This document shows, one piece after another, positions 52,315 to 61,656 of a DNA stretch of 64,000 nt. The notes beneath the pieces were generated by a model. The model searched no databases. It worked only from the letters and a program-made list of their open reading frames with translations, and was not told where the DNA came from. Numbering within the stretch: position 1 is the stretch's first letter; every line of letters starts with the position of its first letter. The DNA lies in the NCBI RefSeq assembly GCF_007858975.2, contig NZ_CP042220.2, forward strand, positions 1 through 64,000, written 5' to 3'. Source of the stretch: Dickeya poaceiphila (lineage in GTDB: Bacteria > Pseudomonadota > Gammaproteobacteria > Enterobacterales > Enterobacteriaceae). The position numbers and the translations under genes are program-made.

Positions 52315-55149
52315 ATGGTTCAAATAGCAGAAAACCCCCTCATTTTGGTTGACGGTTCATCTTACCTGTATCGCGCCTATCATGCTTTTCCCCCACTGAC
52401 GAATGGTGCCGGTGAACCGACCGGGGCGATGTATGGTGTTCTCAATATGCTGCGCAGTTTGTTGCAGCAATATCATCCTAGTCATGTTGCGGTGGTGTTT
52501 GACGCGAAGGGTAAGACGTTTCGTGATGATTTGTTTGAGCATTACAAATCTCACCGTCCACCCATGCCGGATGATTTACGCGCCCAGATTGAACCGCTGC
52601 ACCGCATGGTAAAAGCGATGGGATTACCGCTACTCTGCGTTTCCGGCGTAGAGGCAGATGATGTGATTGGGACGCTGGCGCAGCAGGCGGAACGGGCGGG
52701 TAAACCTGTTTTGATCAGCACCGGTGATAAAGACATGGCGCAACTGGTGACGCCAAACATCACCCTGATCAACACGATGAACAACACCATTCTGGGTCCG
52801 GATGAGGTCTGCACCAAATATGGTATTCCGCCGTCGTTGATCATTGATTTTCTGGCGCTGATGGGAGATTCCTCCGACAACATTCCCGGCGTGCCTGGTG
52901 TGGGTGAAAAAACCGCACAGGCGTTACTGCAAGGGCTGGGAGGGTTGAATACGCTTTACGCTAATCTGGATAAGGTTGCGACCTTGACCTTTCGTGGCGC
53001 CAAAACCATGGCGGCCAAGCTGGAGCAGAGTAAAGAGGTGGCTTATCTCTCCTACCAACTGGCCACTATCAAGACGGATGTTGAACTGGAACTGGATTGT
53101 GATCAGCTAACAGTAAATGAGCCGGATGTAACGGAACTGCGAGAGTTATTCGCTCGTTATGAATTCAAACGCTGGTTAGCAGATGTGGAAGATGGCAAAT
53201 GGTTGCAGAGCGGCAAAAAGAGTCCGGCAGCGGTGCCATTTGTTAAAACAGAAGTTGAAGATGCGCCTAAAGATGTGTCCAGTGTATTGCCCCAGGACGG
53301 TTACGTTACCATTTTGGATGAGTCAACACTGCGGGACTGGATTGCCAGAATCAACACCGCTGCTCTGTTCTCATTTGATACCGAAACTGACGGTCTTGAC
53401 ACCCTGACGGCTAATTTGGTTGGCATCTCTCTGGCGATCAAACCGGGTGAAGCCGCTTATCTGCCATTAGCTCATATTACGCCAAGGTGGTATTCCAGTA
53501 ATATTTACTGCAGCACGGTATCGCCTGCAACAAAAACGCCTATGCAGTTAGAGCGTGATCGGGTGCTGGCGCTGCTGAAACCGCTGCTGGAAGATGAACA
53601 CATTCGTAAGATTGGGCAAAACCTGAAATTCGATAAGGGCGTGATGGCTCGCTACGGTATCGACCTGCGCGGTATTGCCTTTGATACCATGCTGGAATCT
53701 TATGTTCTCGACAGTGTGGCTGGTCGCCATGATATGGACAGCTTGTCGGAGCGCTATCTGCAGCACAAGACTATCACTTTTGAAGAGATTGCCGGTAAAG
53801 GCAAAAAGCAGCTAACGTTCGATCAGATTCCGCTGGCGCAGGCGTCTGTCTATGCAGCTGAAGATGCTGATGTGACGCTGCGTTTGCATGAAACGTTATG
53901 GGCGAAGCTGGAGTCACATCAGGAACTGCGTAATGTGTTGCTGAATATTGATATGCCGCTGGTGCCGGTGCTGTCGCGCATGGAACGCACTGGGGTGCTG
54001 ATTGACACTACGATTCTGGCAGATCATTCGCAGGAACTGACGCAACGTCTGGCTGAGCTGGAAGTTCAGGCACATGAACTGGCGGGGGATGTTTTCAATT
54101 TGTCTTCTCCTAAACAATTAGGAACCATTCTGTACGAAAAACTGCAGTTGCCGGTCATCAAAAAAACCCCGAAGGGCGCTCCTTCCACTAATGAAGAAGT
54201 GCTGGCAGAGCTGGCTCTGGATTATCCGTTGCCGAAGTTGATTTTGGAGCATCGTAGTCTGGCGAAACTGAAATCGACTTACACTGATAAACTGCCGCAG
54301 ATGATCAATCCGCTGACTAAACGGGTGCATACCTCCTATCATCAGGCGGTAACGGCAACCGGGCGCCTTTCCTCCAGCGATCCTAATCTGCAGAATATTC
54401 CGGTACGTAATGAAGAAGGGAGACGTATCCGTCAGGCATTCATTGCACCAGAAGGATACTGCATTCTGGCGGCAGACTACTCGCAGATCGAATTACGTAT
54501 CATGGCGCATCTGTCGCGGGATGCCGGATTGCTAAAAGCGTTCTCCGATGGTCTGGATATTCATCGCGCTACGGCCTCGGAAGTATTCGGTTTGCCGCTC
54601 GATAGGGTCACCACTGAACAGCGCCGCAGTGCCAAAGCCATCAACTTTGGTTTGATTTACGGTATGAGTGCGTTTGGTTTGTCCCGCCAGTTGGCTATTC
54701 CGCGTAGTGAAGCCCAGAAATACATGAATCTCTATTTTGAACGCTACCCTGGTGTGCAGGAATATATGGAGCGCACTCGTCAGCAGGCGGCAGATCAAGG
54801 ATATGTCTCTACTCTGGATGGTCGGCGTCTGTATCTGCCGGATATTCATTCTCGTAACGCCATGAGCCGCAAGGCTGCGGAACGGGCAGCCATCAATGCT
54901 CCGATGCAGGGGACGGCGGCGGATATCATTAAAAAAGCGATGATTGCTGTTGATGTCTGGTTGCAACAGGAAAAGCCATTGGTGACGATGCTGATGCAAG
55001 TGCACGATGAACTGGTGTTTGAAGTGCATCACTCTGTACTGGACGATGCCAGTGCGAAGATTCGTAGTTTGATGGAAAACTGTATGCAGTTAAACGTACC
55101 GTTGCAGGTGGATATTGGCACTGGCAGTAACTGGGATCAGGCCCATTAA
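52315..55149 (+). CDS. polA: DNA polymerase I
   Basis: Pol I removes RNA primers and fills gaps. ATG 52315 ([21 protein letters not shown]) gives 944 residues, against 928 in E. coli. In order come the 5' nuclease (to about 323), the 3'-5' exonuclease with [18 protein letters not shown] and YAAEDADVT, and the polymerase with [22 protein letters not shown] and QVHDE. All exonuclease and polymerase motifs are intact. Residues 388-410, after PLAH, are an unusual 23-residue segment replacing seven residues of E. coli (net +16). Confidence 0.97.
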   Translation: MVQIAENPLILVDGSSYLYRAYHAFPPLTNGAGEPTGAMYGVLNMLRSLLQQYHPSHVAVVFDAKGKTFRDDLFEHYKSHRPPMPDDLRAQIEPLHRMVKAMGLPLLCVSGVEADDVIGTLAQQAERAGKPVLISTGDKDMAQLVTPNITLINTMNNTILGPDEVCTKYGIPPSLIIDFLALMGDSSDNIPGVPGVGEKTAQALLQGLGGLNTLYANLDKVATLTFRGAKTMAAKLEQSKEVAYLSYQLATIKTDVELELDCDQLTVNEPDVTELRELFARYEFKRWLADVEDGKWLQSGKKSPAAVPFVKTEVEDAPKDVSSVLPQDGYVTILDESTLRDWIARINTAALFSFDTETDGLDTLTANLVGISLAIKPGEAAYLPLAHITPRWYSSNIYCSTVSPATKTPMQLERDRVLALLKPLLEDEHIRKIGQNLKFDKGVMARYGIDLRGIAFDTMLESYVLDSVAGRHDMDSLSERYLQHKTITFEEIAGKGKKQLTFDQIPLAQASVYAAEDADVTLRLHETLWAKLESHQELRNVLLNIDMPLVPVLSRMERTGVLIDTTILADHSQELTQRLAELEVQAHELAGDVFNLSSPKQLGTILYEKLQLPVIKKTPKGAPSTNEEVLAELALDYPLPKLILEHRSLAKLKSTYTDKLPQMINPLTKRVHTSYHQAVTATGRLSSSDPNLQNIPVRNEEGRRIRQAFIAPEGYCILAADYSQIELRIMAHLSRDAGLLKAFSDGLDIHRATASEVFGLPLDRVTTEQRRSAKAINFGLIYGMSAFGLSRQLAIPRSEAQKYMNLYFERYPGVQEYMERTRQQAADQGYVSTLDGRRLYLPDIHSRNAMSRKAAERAAINAPMQGTAADIIKKAMIAVDVWLQQEKPLVTMLMQVHDELVFEVHHSVLDDASAKIRSLMENCMQLNVPLQVDIGTGSNWDQAH

Positions 55150-55204
55150 TCTATCTGGCGAATTAGCGAAAGAGGTTGGTTAGATAATCTGGTTTTTTAT
55201 GTGG

Positions 55205-55220
55205 ATTTATCATGATAAAT
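55205..55220. repeat. 16-bp palindrome downstream of polA
   Basis: ATTTATCATGATAAAT is a perfect palindrome, and its right arm is repeated at once (ATGATAAATC twice). It lies in the AT-rich 250-base gap between polA and spf; the function is unknown. No classical terminator for polA is evident. Confidence 0.5.
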
Positions 55221-55318
55221 CAATGATAAATCCTTTGTTTTTTTTATTTTTGGATTTTTAAGCTAATGGTCGCTAATTATGTAATTAAACTACAGGATTG
55301 TGTGACCGAGTTTGGGTT

Positions 55319-55334
55319 TGTGTAATTCATCACC
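55319..55334. promoter_or_regulatory. Putative CRP site upstream of spf
   Basis: TGTGT-AATTCA-TCACC matches eight of ten CRP half-site positions, centred about 74 bases upstream of the spf 5' end. E. coli spf is repressed by cAMP-CRP. Assignment is by similarity and location. Confidence 0.5.
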
Positions 55335-55400
55335 ATTTTTTATGAAATTAAACAACAAAAATGCTTTTTTCCAGAAAAGAAATGGGGTAGAGTTAAACAC

Positions 55401-55508
55401 GTAGGGTACAGAGGTAAGATGTTCTATCTTTCAGACCTTTTACTTCACGTAATCGGATTTGGCTGAATGTTAGCCGCCCCGGTCAGGTTTCTGACCGGGG
55501 CGTTTTTT
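55401..55508 (+). ncRNA. spf: Spot 42 small RNA
   Basis: Spot 42 is an Hfq-binding RNA that base-pairs with mRNAs of secondary carbon metabolism when glucose is present. The gene begins GTAGGGTACAGAGGTAAGAT and ends in the terminator CGCCCCGGTCAG-GTTT-CTGACCGGGGCG plus T6. About the first 65 bases are near-identical to E. coli spf, while the terminator stem differs in sequence but keeps pairing. It has the usual place between polA and engB. Confidence 0.96.
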
Positions 55509-55621
55509 ATTGTATGGACAATAAACTGTATGAATAACCAAAACTTATTACTACCGACAAATCACGTTGTCGGTAGCTGTCTGGATAAAAACGGTGTTCA
55601 AAGAAAAGGTGTTGGGGAGAG

Positions 55622-56287
55622 TTAGTCAGGCTCAGAGAGAGATTGCTCATCCGCAGGCGGCAGTGTACTGAACCAGTTATCTAATTTCTGACGTAATTTA
55701 TCTACACCGGTCTTTTTCAGAGAAGAAAACGTCTCAACCTGAATATCACCCATGAATGGCAGCACCGCTTCCCGCACCATGTTTAATTGGGATTTGCGGG
55801 CACCCTGAGCCAGCTTGTCAGCTTTGGTCAGCAACACCAGGATGGGCAAGCCAGCCTCAACGGCCCATTCCAGCATTTGTTGGTCCAGATCTTTGAGCGG
55901 ATGGCGGATATCCATCAATACAACCAAACCTTTCAGACAGTTACGTTTTTGCAGGTATTCGCCAAGCGCACGCTGCCATTTGCGTTTCATCTCTTCCGGT
56001 ACTTCAGCATAGCCATAACCCGGCAAGTCAACCAGACGTATGCCTTCGGCCACTTCGAACAGATTGATGAGCTGGGTTCGCCCTGGTGTTTTACTGATGC
56101 GGGCCAGGTTTTTCTGGTTGGTAAGTGTGTTGAGTGCGCTGGATTTGCCCGCATTGGAACGACCAGCGAAAGCGACTTCAATACCGCTATCGGCGGGAAG
56201 GTGACGGATGTCCGGCGCGCTGGTGACGAAATGGGTCACATGGTAGTTGTATTGTTGGGTCACTGTTTGCGTCTCTGTCTGGATCAC
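55622..56287 (-). CDS. engB: Ribosome biogenesis GTPase EngB (YihA/YsxC)
   Basis: EngB is an essential GTPase for large-subunit assembly. The 221-residue protein has G1 [10 protein letters not shown]2 TPGRTQ, G3 DLPGYG and G4 TKAD. Its N-terminus is some 7-10 residues longer than E. coli; the Met at 56287 is the upstream-most candidate. It is convergent with spf and divergent from yihI. Confidence 0.96.
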   Translation of the reverse strand: MIQTETQTVTQQYNYHVTHFVTSAPDIRHLPADSGIEVAFAGRSNAGKSSALNTLTNQKNLARISKTPGRTQLINLFEVAEGIRLVDLPGYGYAEVPEEMKRKWQRALGEYLQKRNCLKGLVVLMDIRHPLKDLDQQMLEWAVEAGLPILVLLTKADKLAQGARKSQLNMVREAVLPFMGDIQVETFSSLKKTGVDKLRQKLDNWFSTLPPADEQSLSEPD

Positions 56288-56486
56288 GGTTTTATGCCGC
56301 TGATTATACCTGTAACTGATGAGAAAGGCGGCGGTTATCTGTTTTTATCGAGGTATTACCGCCTTAATAGCCTGAAAAAATAAAACTAGCATGAGGCCCT
56401 TGGAGCACTTTTTTATTGATATGCTTTCTGCTAGATTCCGCCGCAATTCTCCCTATATTTGCTCATCTGTATCTGAGATTGACGCC

Positions 56487-57020
56487 ATGAAACAACCATC
56501 AAAAGGGACGGGACGTAAAGCGCCTGTACCGAAAATTAAAAGAAAAAGCCGTGAGCAGTTGGATCTGGAGGCTCGTGAACGTAAGCGCCAGAAAAAACGC
56601 CGTGGTCATGTTGCGGGAAGTCGTACTCAGCCGTCCGGCGACCATCAGCACAATGCGGCTTCCGGTAAGGTAAAAGATCCACGTATTGGCAGTAAAAAAC
56701 CAGTATCGTTGCTGCCGGAAGGCGCAGTTGCGCCGGTAAAACCACCGGTAACGCCGAAAGAGAAACCAGTTCGCCTGTCACCGCAGGAAGAACTGGAGAT
56801 GCTGGAAAATGATCCGCACCTTGATGACCTGTTGGACAGACTGGAAAAAGGTGAAACGCTGCCAGCCAAAGAACAGTCCTGGCTTGATGAAACGCTGGAT
56901 CGCATCGATATTCTGATGGAACAACTGGGCATCAGTTTGGATGACGACGAAGACGATGACGAGCAGGAAGAAGATATGCTGCAACTGCTCCGCCGCAGTA
57001 ACCCGAAAGACAGTTATTAA
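56487..57020 (+). CDS. yihI: Der GTPase-activating protein YihI
   Basis: YihI stimulates the GTPase Der (EngA) and so modulates 50S assembly. ATG 56487 (MKQPSKGTGRKAPVPKIKRK) gives 177 residues: a basic N-terminal half (QKKRRG) and an acidic C-terminus (DDDEDDDEQEED), the charge layout typical of the family. It neighbours engB, another ribosome-assembly gene. The stop codon overlaps the next small ORF (TAATG). Confidence 0.93.
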   Translation: MKQPSKGTGRKAPVPKIKRKSREQLDLEARERKRQKKRRGHVAGSRTQPSGDHQHNAASGKVKDPRIGSKKPVSLLPEGAVAPVKPPVTPKEKPVRLSPQEELEMLENDPHLDDLLDRLEKGETLPAKEQSWLDETLDRIDILMEQLGISLDDDEDDDEQEEDMLQLLRRSNPKDSY

Positions 57021-57196
57021 TGTTAAAAGCGCTGTTTCTGCTCATAACTTTATTGGTTCTGTGTTTTTTGGGTGGTCTGTTGGTTAAACTGTGGTGTCTG
57101 TCGAAACGGAAAGGCAGATTACAGCGTGCCGTACTCGCCGGGCAGCATCGGTTGCCCCGACGCCGTACGGCGAGGACCGGTTACAGGAAGGAGTGA
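57020..57196 (+). CDS. Small putative membrane protein overlapping yihI
   Basis: This 58-codon ORF begins in the yihI stop (TAATG, translational coupling). It encodes MLKALFLLITLLVLCFLGGL and continues with one more hydrophobic turn, then a strongly basic tail rich in Arg (LPRRRTARTGYRKE). One membrane helix with an inside-positive tail is predicted by eye. It ends five bases before the hemN ATG, and its last codons contain the hemN Shine-Dalgarno. I do not recognise the family; some gamma-proteobacteria have a longer DUF2489 protein at this spot, so it could be a shortened relative. Confidence 0.5.
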   Translation: MLKALFLLITLLVLCFLGGLLVKLWCLSKRKGRLQRAVLAGQHRLPRRRTARTGYRKE

Positions 57197-57201
57197 GCAT
57201 T

Positions 57202-58575
57202 ATGCCCGAACAGACTATCGACTGGGATTTATCCCTGATCCAGAAATATAACTATTCGGGGCCACGCTACACTTCTTACCCTACCGCGCTGGAGTTCAGC
57301 GACAGTTATGATGACGCTGCGTTTGCCCAGGCGGTAGCCCGTTATCCCAGCCGGCCATTATCACTGTATTTGCATATCCCGTTTTGTCACCGCCTGTGTT
57401 ACTTCTGTGGCTGCAACAAACTGGTGACCCGGCAATTGCACAAGGCGGATGAGTATCTTGACCGGCTGGCGCTGGAAACTCATCAACGCGCACCGTTATT
57501 TGCCAACCGCACAGTCACTCAGATGCACTGGGGCGGCGGAACGCCGACCTTTCTGAACAAGGCGCAAATTAGCCGCCTGATGGCGTTGCTTCGCCAGCAT
57601 TTTCGCTTTTCTGAACATGCCGAGATGTCGTTGGAAGTCGATCCGCGAGAAATTGAACTGGATGTACTCGATCATTTGTGCGCCGAAGGATTCAATCGCC
57701 TTAGCATGGGCGTGCAGGATTTCAATAAAGAGGTGCAGCGGCTGGTTAACCGCGAGCAGGATGAAGCGTTCATTTTCTCGCTAATTGAGCGGGCCAGGGC
57801 ATTGGGATTCGCCTCCACCAATATCGATTTAATTTATGGCTTGCCAAAACAAACGCCGGATAGTTTTGCCTTTACCCTGCAGCGGGTGGCTGAACTACGT
57901 CCGGATCGCCTGAGCGTGTTCAATTACGCACATTTGCCCAGTTTGTTTGCTGCCCAGCGCAAGATCAAAGAGGCTGATCTACCGGATGCGGAACAGAAGC
58001 TGGCGATTTTGCAGCAGACCATCCAAAGTCTGACCGCTGCGGGTTATCAGTTTATCGGTATGGATCATTTCGCCCGGCCTGATGATGAACTGGCGGTAGC
58101 GCAGCGCGAAGGCAAGTTGCATCGCAATTTTCAGGGATACACCACACAAGGCGATACCGACTTACTGGGGCTGGGTGTATCTGCCATCAGCATGATTGGC
58201 GACAGTTATGCCCAGAATCAAAAAGAACTGAAGCAATACTACGCTGACGTTGAACAGCGTGGTCATGCATTGTGGCGCGGTTTGTCGTTGACTCGTGATG
58301 ATTGCATCCGCCGTGATGTAATTAAGGCGCTGATTTGTCATTTCCAACTGGACTTTGCTGCAATTGAGCAGGCATATGGCCTGTCATTCGGCGACTATTT
58401 CCGCGAGGATTTGGCGCTGCTGGCACCGATGGCACAGGACGGATTGGTGAATATTCAGCCGGATCGCATTCAGGTTACACCCAAAGGGCGGCTGCTGATC
58501 CGCAATATTTGCATGTGCTTTGATGTGTATTTGCGCAGCAAAATGCGTGAACGTCAGTTTTCCAGAGTGATTTAA
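57202..58575 (+). CDS. hemN: Oxygen-independent coproporphyrinogen III oxidase
   Basis: HemN is a radical-SAM enzyme that decarboxylates coproporphyrinogen III for anaerobic haem synthesis. ATG 57202, with GGAGTGAG upstream, gives 457 residues, the E. coli length. The 4Fe-4S cluster Cys are C62, C66 and C69 in FCHRLCYFCGCN, and GGGTPTFL binds SAM. A strong terminator follows. Confidence 0.97.
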   Translation: MPEQTIDWDLSLIQKYNYSGPRYTSYPTALEFSDSYDDAAFAQAVARYPSRPLSLYLHIPFCHRLCYFCGCNKLVTRQLHKADEYLDRLALETHQRAPLFANRTVTQMHWGGGTPTFLNKAQISRLMALLRQHFRFSEHAEMSLEVDPREIELDVLDHLCAEGFNRLSMGVQDFNKEVQRLVNREQDEAFIFSLIERARALGFASTNIDLIYGLPKQTPDSFAFTLQRVAELRPDRLSVFNYAHLPSLFAAQRKIKEADLPDAEQKLAILQQTIQSLTAAGYQFIGMDHFARPDDELAVAQREGKLHRNFQGYTTQGDTDLLGLGVSAISMIGDSYAQNQKELKQYYADVEQRGHALWRGLSLTRDDCIRRDVIKALICHFQLDFAAIEQAYGLSFGDYFREDLALLAPMAQDGLVNIQPDRIQVTPKGRLLIRNICMCFDVYLRSKMRERQFSRVI

Positions 58576-58639
58576 TTTTGTTCAGATCGACGCGTGTTGG
58601 TTGCTAGGCGCCTGGCATTGTTCGGTGAGACGATGACAA

Positions 58640-58676
58640 AAGAAAAGAGCCTGTCGTTATGACAGGCTCTTTTCTT
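58640..58676. terminator. Bidirectional terminator between hemN and yshB
   Basis: A perfect 16-bp stem, AAGAAAAGAGCCTGTC-GTTAT-GACAGGCTCTTTTCTT, separates two convergent genes. Confidence 0.94.
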
Positions 58677-58688
58677 GTCAGCATTGGT

Positions 58689-58811
58689 TTAGCTGAAGAA
58701 ATTGATCAGTGCTGCGCACAGCACTGCTGCAATCGCAGTTTGCGATGAGTGACCCACCGCACTGCTGATTTCAGCGCCGTGTGTCACGGCAGAAAAAATG
58801 GATTCCAGCAT
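58689..58811 (-). CDS. yshB: Small membrane protein YshB
   Basis: The 40-codon leftward gene encodes MLESIFSAVTHGAEISSAVG followed by 20 more residues with QTAIAAVLCAALI and a terminal FFS. The start MLESI and the TAIAAVLCAAxI segment match E. coli YshB (36 aa), and the location between hemN and glnG is the same. GGAGAGGG precedes the ATG. It has one hydrophobic helix. In Salmonella YshB has been linked to intracellular fitness; its biochemical role is unknown. Confidence 0.88.
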   Translation of the reverse strand: MLESIFSAVTHGAEISSAVGHSSQTAIAAVLCAALINFFS

Positions 58812-58981
58812 GGTTACCCTCTCCAGTCAGCGACACGATCATACTGCTGGTTCGGCGCAAGTAAAGTATAAAATAGTGGCGAAGTTGTGCGGCGTATTGC
58901 ACTTTTTATCGCCACCTTATCGCTATCATCTACTACCACTGTAATTGATGATCGGTAATGGGATGAAACGGCGGATTGCCG

Positions 58982-60394
58982 TTACTCCATACCCAACTCC
59001 TTAAGTTTACGCGTCAGAGTGTTGCGACCCCAGCCGAGTAGCCTTGCCGCTTCCTGCTTATGGCCTTGGGTATGGCGCAATGCTGTTGTCAGCAGTGTGC
59101 GTTCCATTTCCGGTTGCGCTTCGGCCAACAGGTTTTGATGACCGGCGCGTAACGCGCGGTCGGCCCATTGCGCCAGCAACGTGGCCCAACTGTCGGGCAT
59201 CACATGCACAGTGGCATCCGGCGCGGTGGTTTCAAACAGCTCCGGCGGCAAGTCCTGAATCAGCACTTCCTGTCCGGCGGCCATCACCGTCAACCAGCGA
59301 CACGTATTTTCCAACTGACGTACGTTGCCTGGCCAGGGCAAGCGGGTAAGCGCTGCTTCGGTTTCCGGGTGCAGATTTTTCGGTTCGACACCCAGTTCTT
59401 TGGCGGTTGCCTGCAGGAAGTAGCGCGCCAGACGTGGAATATCTTCCCGACGTTCGCGCAGCGGCGGTAAATGAACACGAATCACGTTCAGACGATGAAA
59501 CAGGTCTTCGCGGAATTTGCCTTCCTGAACGCGTAATTCCAGGTTCTGATGTGTGGCGGCGATAATACGTACGTCTACTTTCACTGCGGCGTAACCACCG
59601 ACACGATAGAACTGACCATCAGCCAGTACGCGCAGCAGGCGGGTTTGCACATCCATCGGCATGTCGCCGATTTCATCAAGAAACAGCGTCCCGCCGTCAG
59701 CCTGTTCAAAACGCCCCTGCCGAATTTGATTCGCGCCGGTAAACGCGCCTTTTTCATGGCCGAACAGTTCCGATTCGATCAGATCCTTAGGGATAGCGGC
59801 CATATTCAGCGCGATGAACGGCGCTTTCGCACGCGGACTGTGGCGGTGCAGCGCATGAGCGACCAATTCTTTACCCGTGCCGGATTCACCGTTGATCAGT
59901 ACACTGATCGATGAGCGGGAGAGACGACCGATAATGCGGAACACATCCTGCATCGCCGGCGCTTCGCCGATAATATCGGTGGTCGGCCCACTGATGGGCT
60001 GACTACGTACCGGTTGCTGCTGTTCCATGTAATGGCTGATGGCGCGTTCAACCAGCGATACCGCTTCATCAATGTCGAACGGTTTGGGCAGATAATCGAA
60101 AGCCCCTTGCTGGTAGGCGCTAACCGCTGCGTCTAAATCAGAATGTGCTGTCATGATGATGACCGGCAGCATCGGGTGGCGCTGTTTGATCTGTTGCAGC
60201 AATGCCAGCCCGTCCATACCGGGCATACGGATATCCGACAACAGTACATCCGGCGTTTGGGTGGTCAGTGCGTTTAACGCCTGAGTGCCGTTATCAAAGG
60301 TGGCGCAAGTTAATCCCGCCCCGGTAAGCGCACGTTCAAGCACCCAACGGATGGAGCTATCGTCATCGACAATCCAGACTATCCCTCGTTGCAT
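58982..60394 (-). CDS. glnG: Nitrogen regulation protein NR(I), NtrC
   Basis: NtrC is the response regulator that activates sigma-54 promoters when nitrogen is limiting. ATG at 60394 gives 470 residues. The receiver domain has phospho-acceptor Asp54 in LLSDIRMPG. The AAA+ domain has Walker A GESGTGKE and the sigma-54 loop [15 protein letters not shown], and a Fis-type HTH ends the protein ([20 protein letters not shown]). It is eight bases after glnL. Confidence 0.97.
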   Translation of the reverse strand: MQRGIVWIVDDDSSIRWVLERALTGAGLTCATFDNGTQALNALTTQTPDVLLSDIRMPGMDGLALLQQIKQRHPMLPVIIMTAHSDLDAAVSAYQQGAFDYLPKPFDIDEAVSLVERAISHYMEQQQPVRSQPISGPTTDIIGEAPAMQDVFRIIGRLSRSSISVLINGESGTGKELVAHALHRHSPRAKAPFIALNMAAIPKDLIESELFGHEKGAFTGANQIRQGRFEQADGGTLFLDEIGDMPMDVQTRLLRVLADGQFYRVGGYAAVKVDVRIIAATHQNLELRVQEGKFREDLFHRLNVIRVHLPPLRERREDIPRLARYFLQATAKELGVEPKNLHPETEAALTRLPWPGNVRQLENTCRWLTVMAAGQEVLIQDLPPELFETTAPDATVHVMPDSWATLLAQWADRALRAGHQNLLAEAQPEMERTLLTTALRHTQGHKQEAARLLGWGRNTLTRKLKELGME

Positions 60395-60402
60395 CGTGAA
60401 CC

Positions 60403-61452
60403 TCACTGGCGAATAGGCAGATAAACCGAGAATTCGGTATGACCTGGCCAACTGTTAAATTCAATTTTTCCGGAATGCTGATCGATAAGGTTACGGGCAA
60501 TCGACAAGCCCAGCCCGGTACCGCCTTCCCGACCGCTAACCATTGGGTAGAACAGCGTGTCCTGGAGATGGGCTGGCACGCCGGGACCGTCGTCTTCGAT
60601 ATCGATACGGGCCACCAGGCGGTAGCGCACGCCATGCAGCGTCAACTGAAATGCAGTACGGGTGCGGATGGTAATCGTGCCGCCTTCTTCTCCCAGCGCC
60701 TGCATGGCATTGCGGGTGATATTGAGCAACACCTGTTCAATTTGATCCGGGTCGTGCATCAGTTCCGGCAGGCTGGGGTCGTAGTCTCGTACCAGTGTTA
60801 CGTTGTCCGCTTTTTCAAGCGATACCAGTTGGAATACCCGTTCGGCCACCTGATGAATGCTTTGTGTGACATGCAGACCGGGCTGCTGTGGGCCGAGCAG
60901 GCGATCAACCAGATTACGCAGGCGATCTGCCTGTTCAATAATAACCTTGGTGTATTCCATCAGCGCTGGGTCGGGCAAGGCTTTGGACAGTAACTGGGCT
61001 GCGCCACGCAAACCACCAAGTGGGTTCTTGATTTCATGCGCCAGACCGCGCACCAGATCGCGTGCCGCCTGCTGCTGGGAATGTTGTAGTTGTTCTTGGC
61101 TAAGACGGCGTTGGTTATCCATCGGCGCCATTTCCAGCAGGATAAAATCGTGCTGAATGCGCTGAGCGGTCAGCGACATAATGTGCGCACGGCCATCTAC
61201 GACAAGCGTCACTTCGTTGTCAGTAAAACCTTGCCCGGAATTGAGGCTTTCACGCATTAAATCGATATTCAGTGAAAAATAACCGAGCAGCTCCGGTAGT
61301 GGCGTTCCTGAGAGTTTGCGGGAACTTTGGGCTAAAAGCTGTTGGGCTGCCGGGTTAGAGTAGTGAATAGCCAGATCTTTATCCAGCAGCAAAATACTGT
61401 TTATTAAAGAATTGAGGATCTGCCCAGCATCGGGCAGCGTGCCTGTTGCCAT
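60403..61452 (-). CDS. glnL: Nitrogen regulation sensor kinase NR(II), NtrB
   Basis: NtrB phosphorylates or dephosphorylates NtrC in response to PII. The 349 residues (E. coli 349) comprise a PAS domain and the phospho-accepting His139 in [16 protein letters not shown]. The ATPase domain has N ([12 protein letters not shown]) and G (DDGPGVP, GGTGLGL) boxes. There is no membrane segment, so it is cytosolic. An NtrC-type site lies just upstream. Confidence 0.97.
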   Translation of the reverse strand: MATGTLPDAGQILNSLINSILLLDKDLAIHYSNPAAQQLLAQSSRKLSGTPLPELLGYFSLNIDLMRESLNSGQGFTDNEVTLVVDGRAHIMSLTAQRIQHDFILLEMAPMDNQRRLSQEQLQHSQQQAARDLVRGLAHEIKNPLGGLRGAAQLLSKALPDPALMEYTKVIIEQADRLRNLVDRLLGPQQPGLHVTQSIHQVAERVFQLVSLEKADNVTLVRDYDPSLPELMHDPDQIEQVLLNITRNAMQALGEEGGTITIRTRTAFQLTLHGVRYRLVARIDIEDDGPGVPAHLQDTLFYPMVSGREGGTGLGLSIARNLIDQHSGKIEFNSWPGHTEFSVYLPIRQ

Positions 61453-61464
61453 AACGCAGACTCC

Positions 61465-61481
61465 CGCACCATTTTAGTGCA
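61465..61481. promoter_or_regulatory. NtrC site at the glnL promoter
   Basis: On the minus strand TGCACTAAAATGGTGC matches the NtrC palindrome TGCAC-N6-GTGCA-type, just upstream of glnL. In E. coli NtrC bound here represses glnLp. Confidence 0.85.
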
Positions 61482-61530
61482 CACTATTCTGGATTGTAAT
61501 TTAAGTAGCAACTGTAAGATATCTTGTGGA

Positions 61531-61556
61531 GAAAAAAGCCCATCCGAAGATGGGCT
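61531..61556 (-). terminator. Terminator/attenuator between glnA and glnL
   Basis: On the minus strand AGCCCATC-TTCG-GATGGGCT is an 8-bp stem with a UUCG tetraloop, followed by TTTTTT. It would let most glnA transcripts stop before glnLG, giving the known excess of glutamine synthetase. Confidence 0.88.
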
Positions 61557-61606
61557 GAAAAGTTTCCACGGCAACAAAAATAAACATAAATAAAAAACAG
61601 TCATCA

Positions 61607-61644
61607 GACGGCAGTATGAACATCATTTTCTTTGTCCTGCCGTC
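61607..61644 (-). other. Second hairpin after glnA
   Basis: GACGGCAG (61607-61614) pairs with CTGCCGTC (61637-61644) around a 22-base AT-rich loop, close to the glnA stop codon. It is possibly an mRNA-stability hairpin. Confidence 0.4.
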
Positions 61645-61656
61645 CAGATGTGGGGG

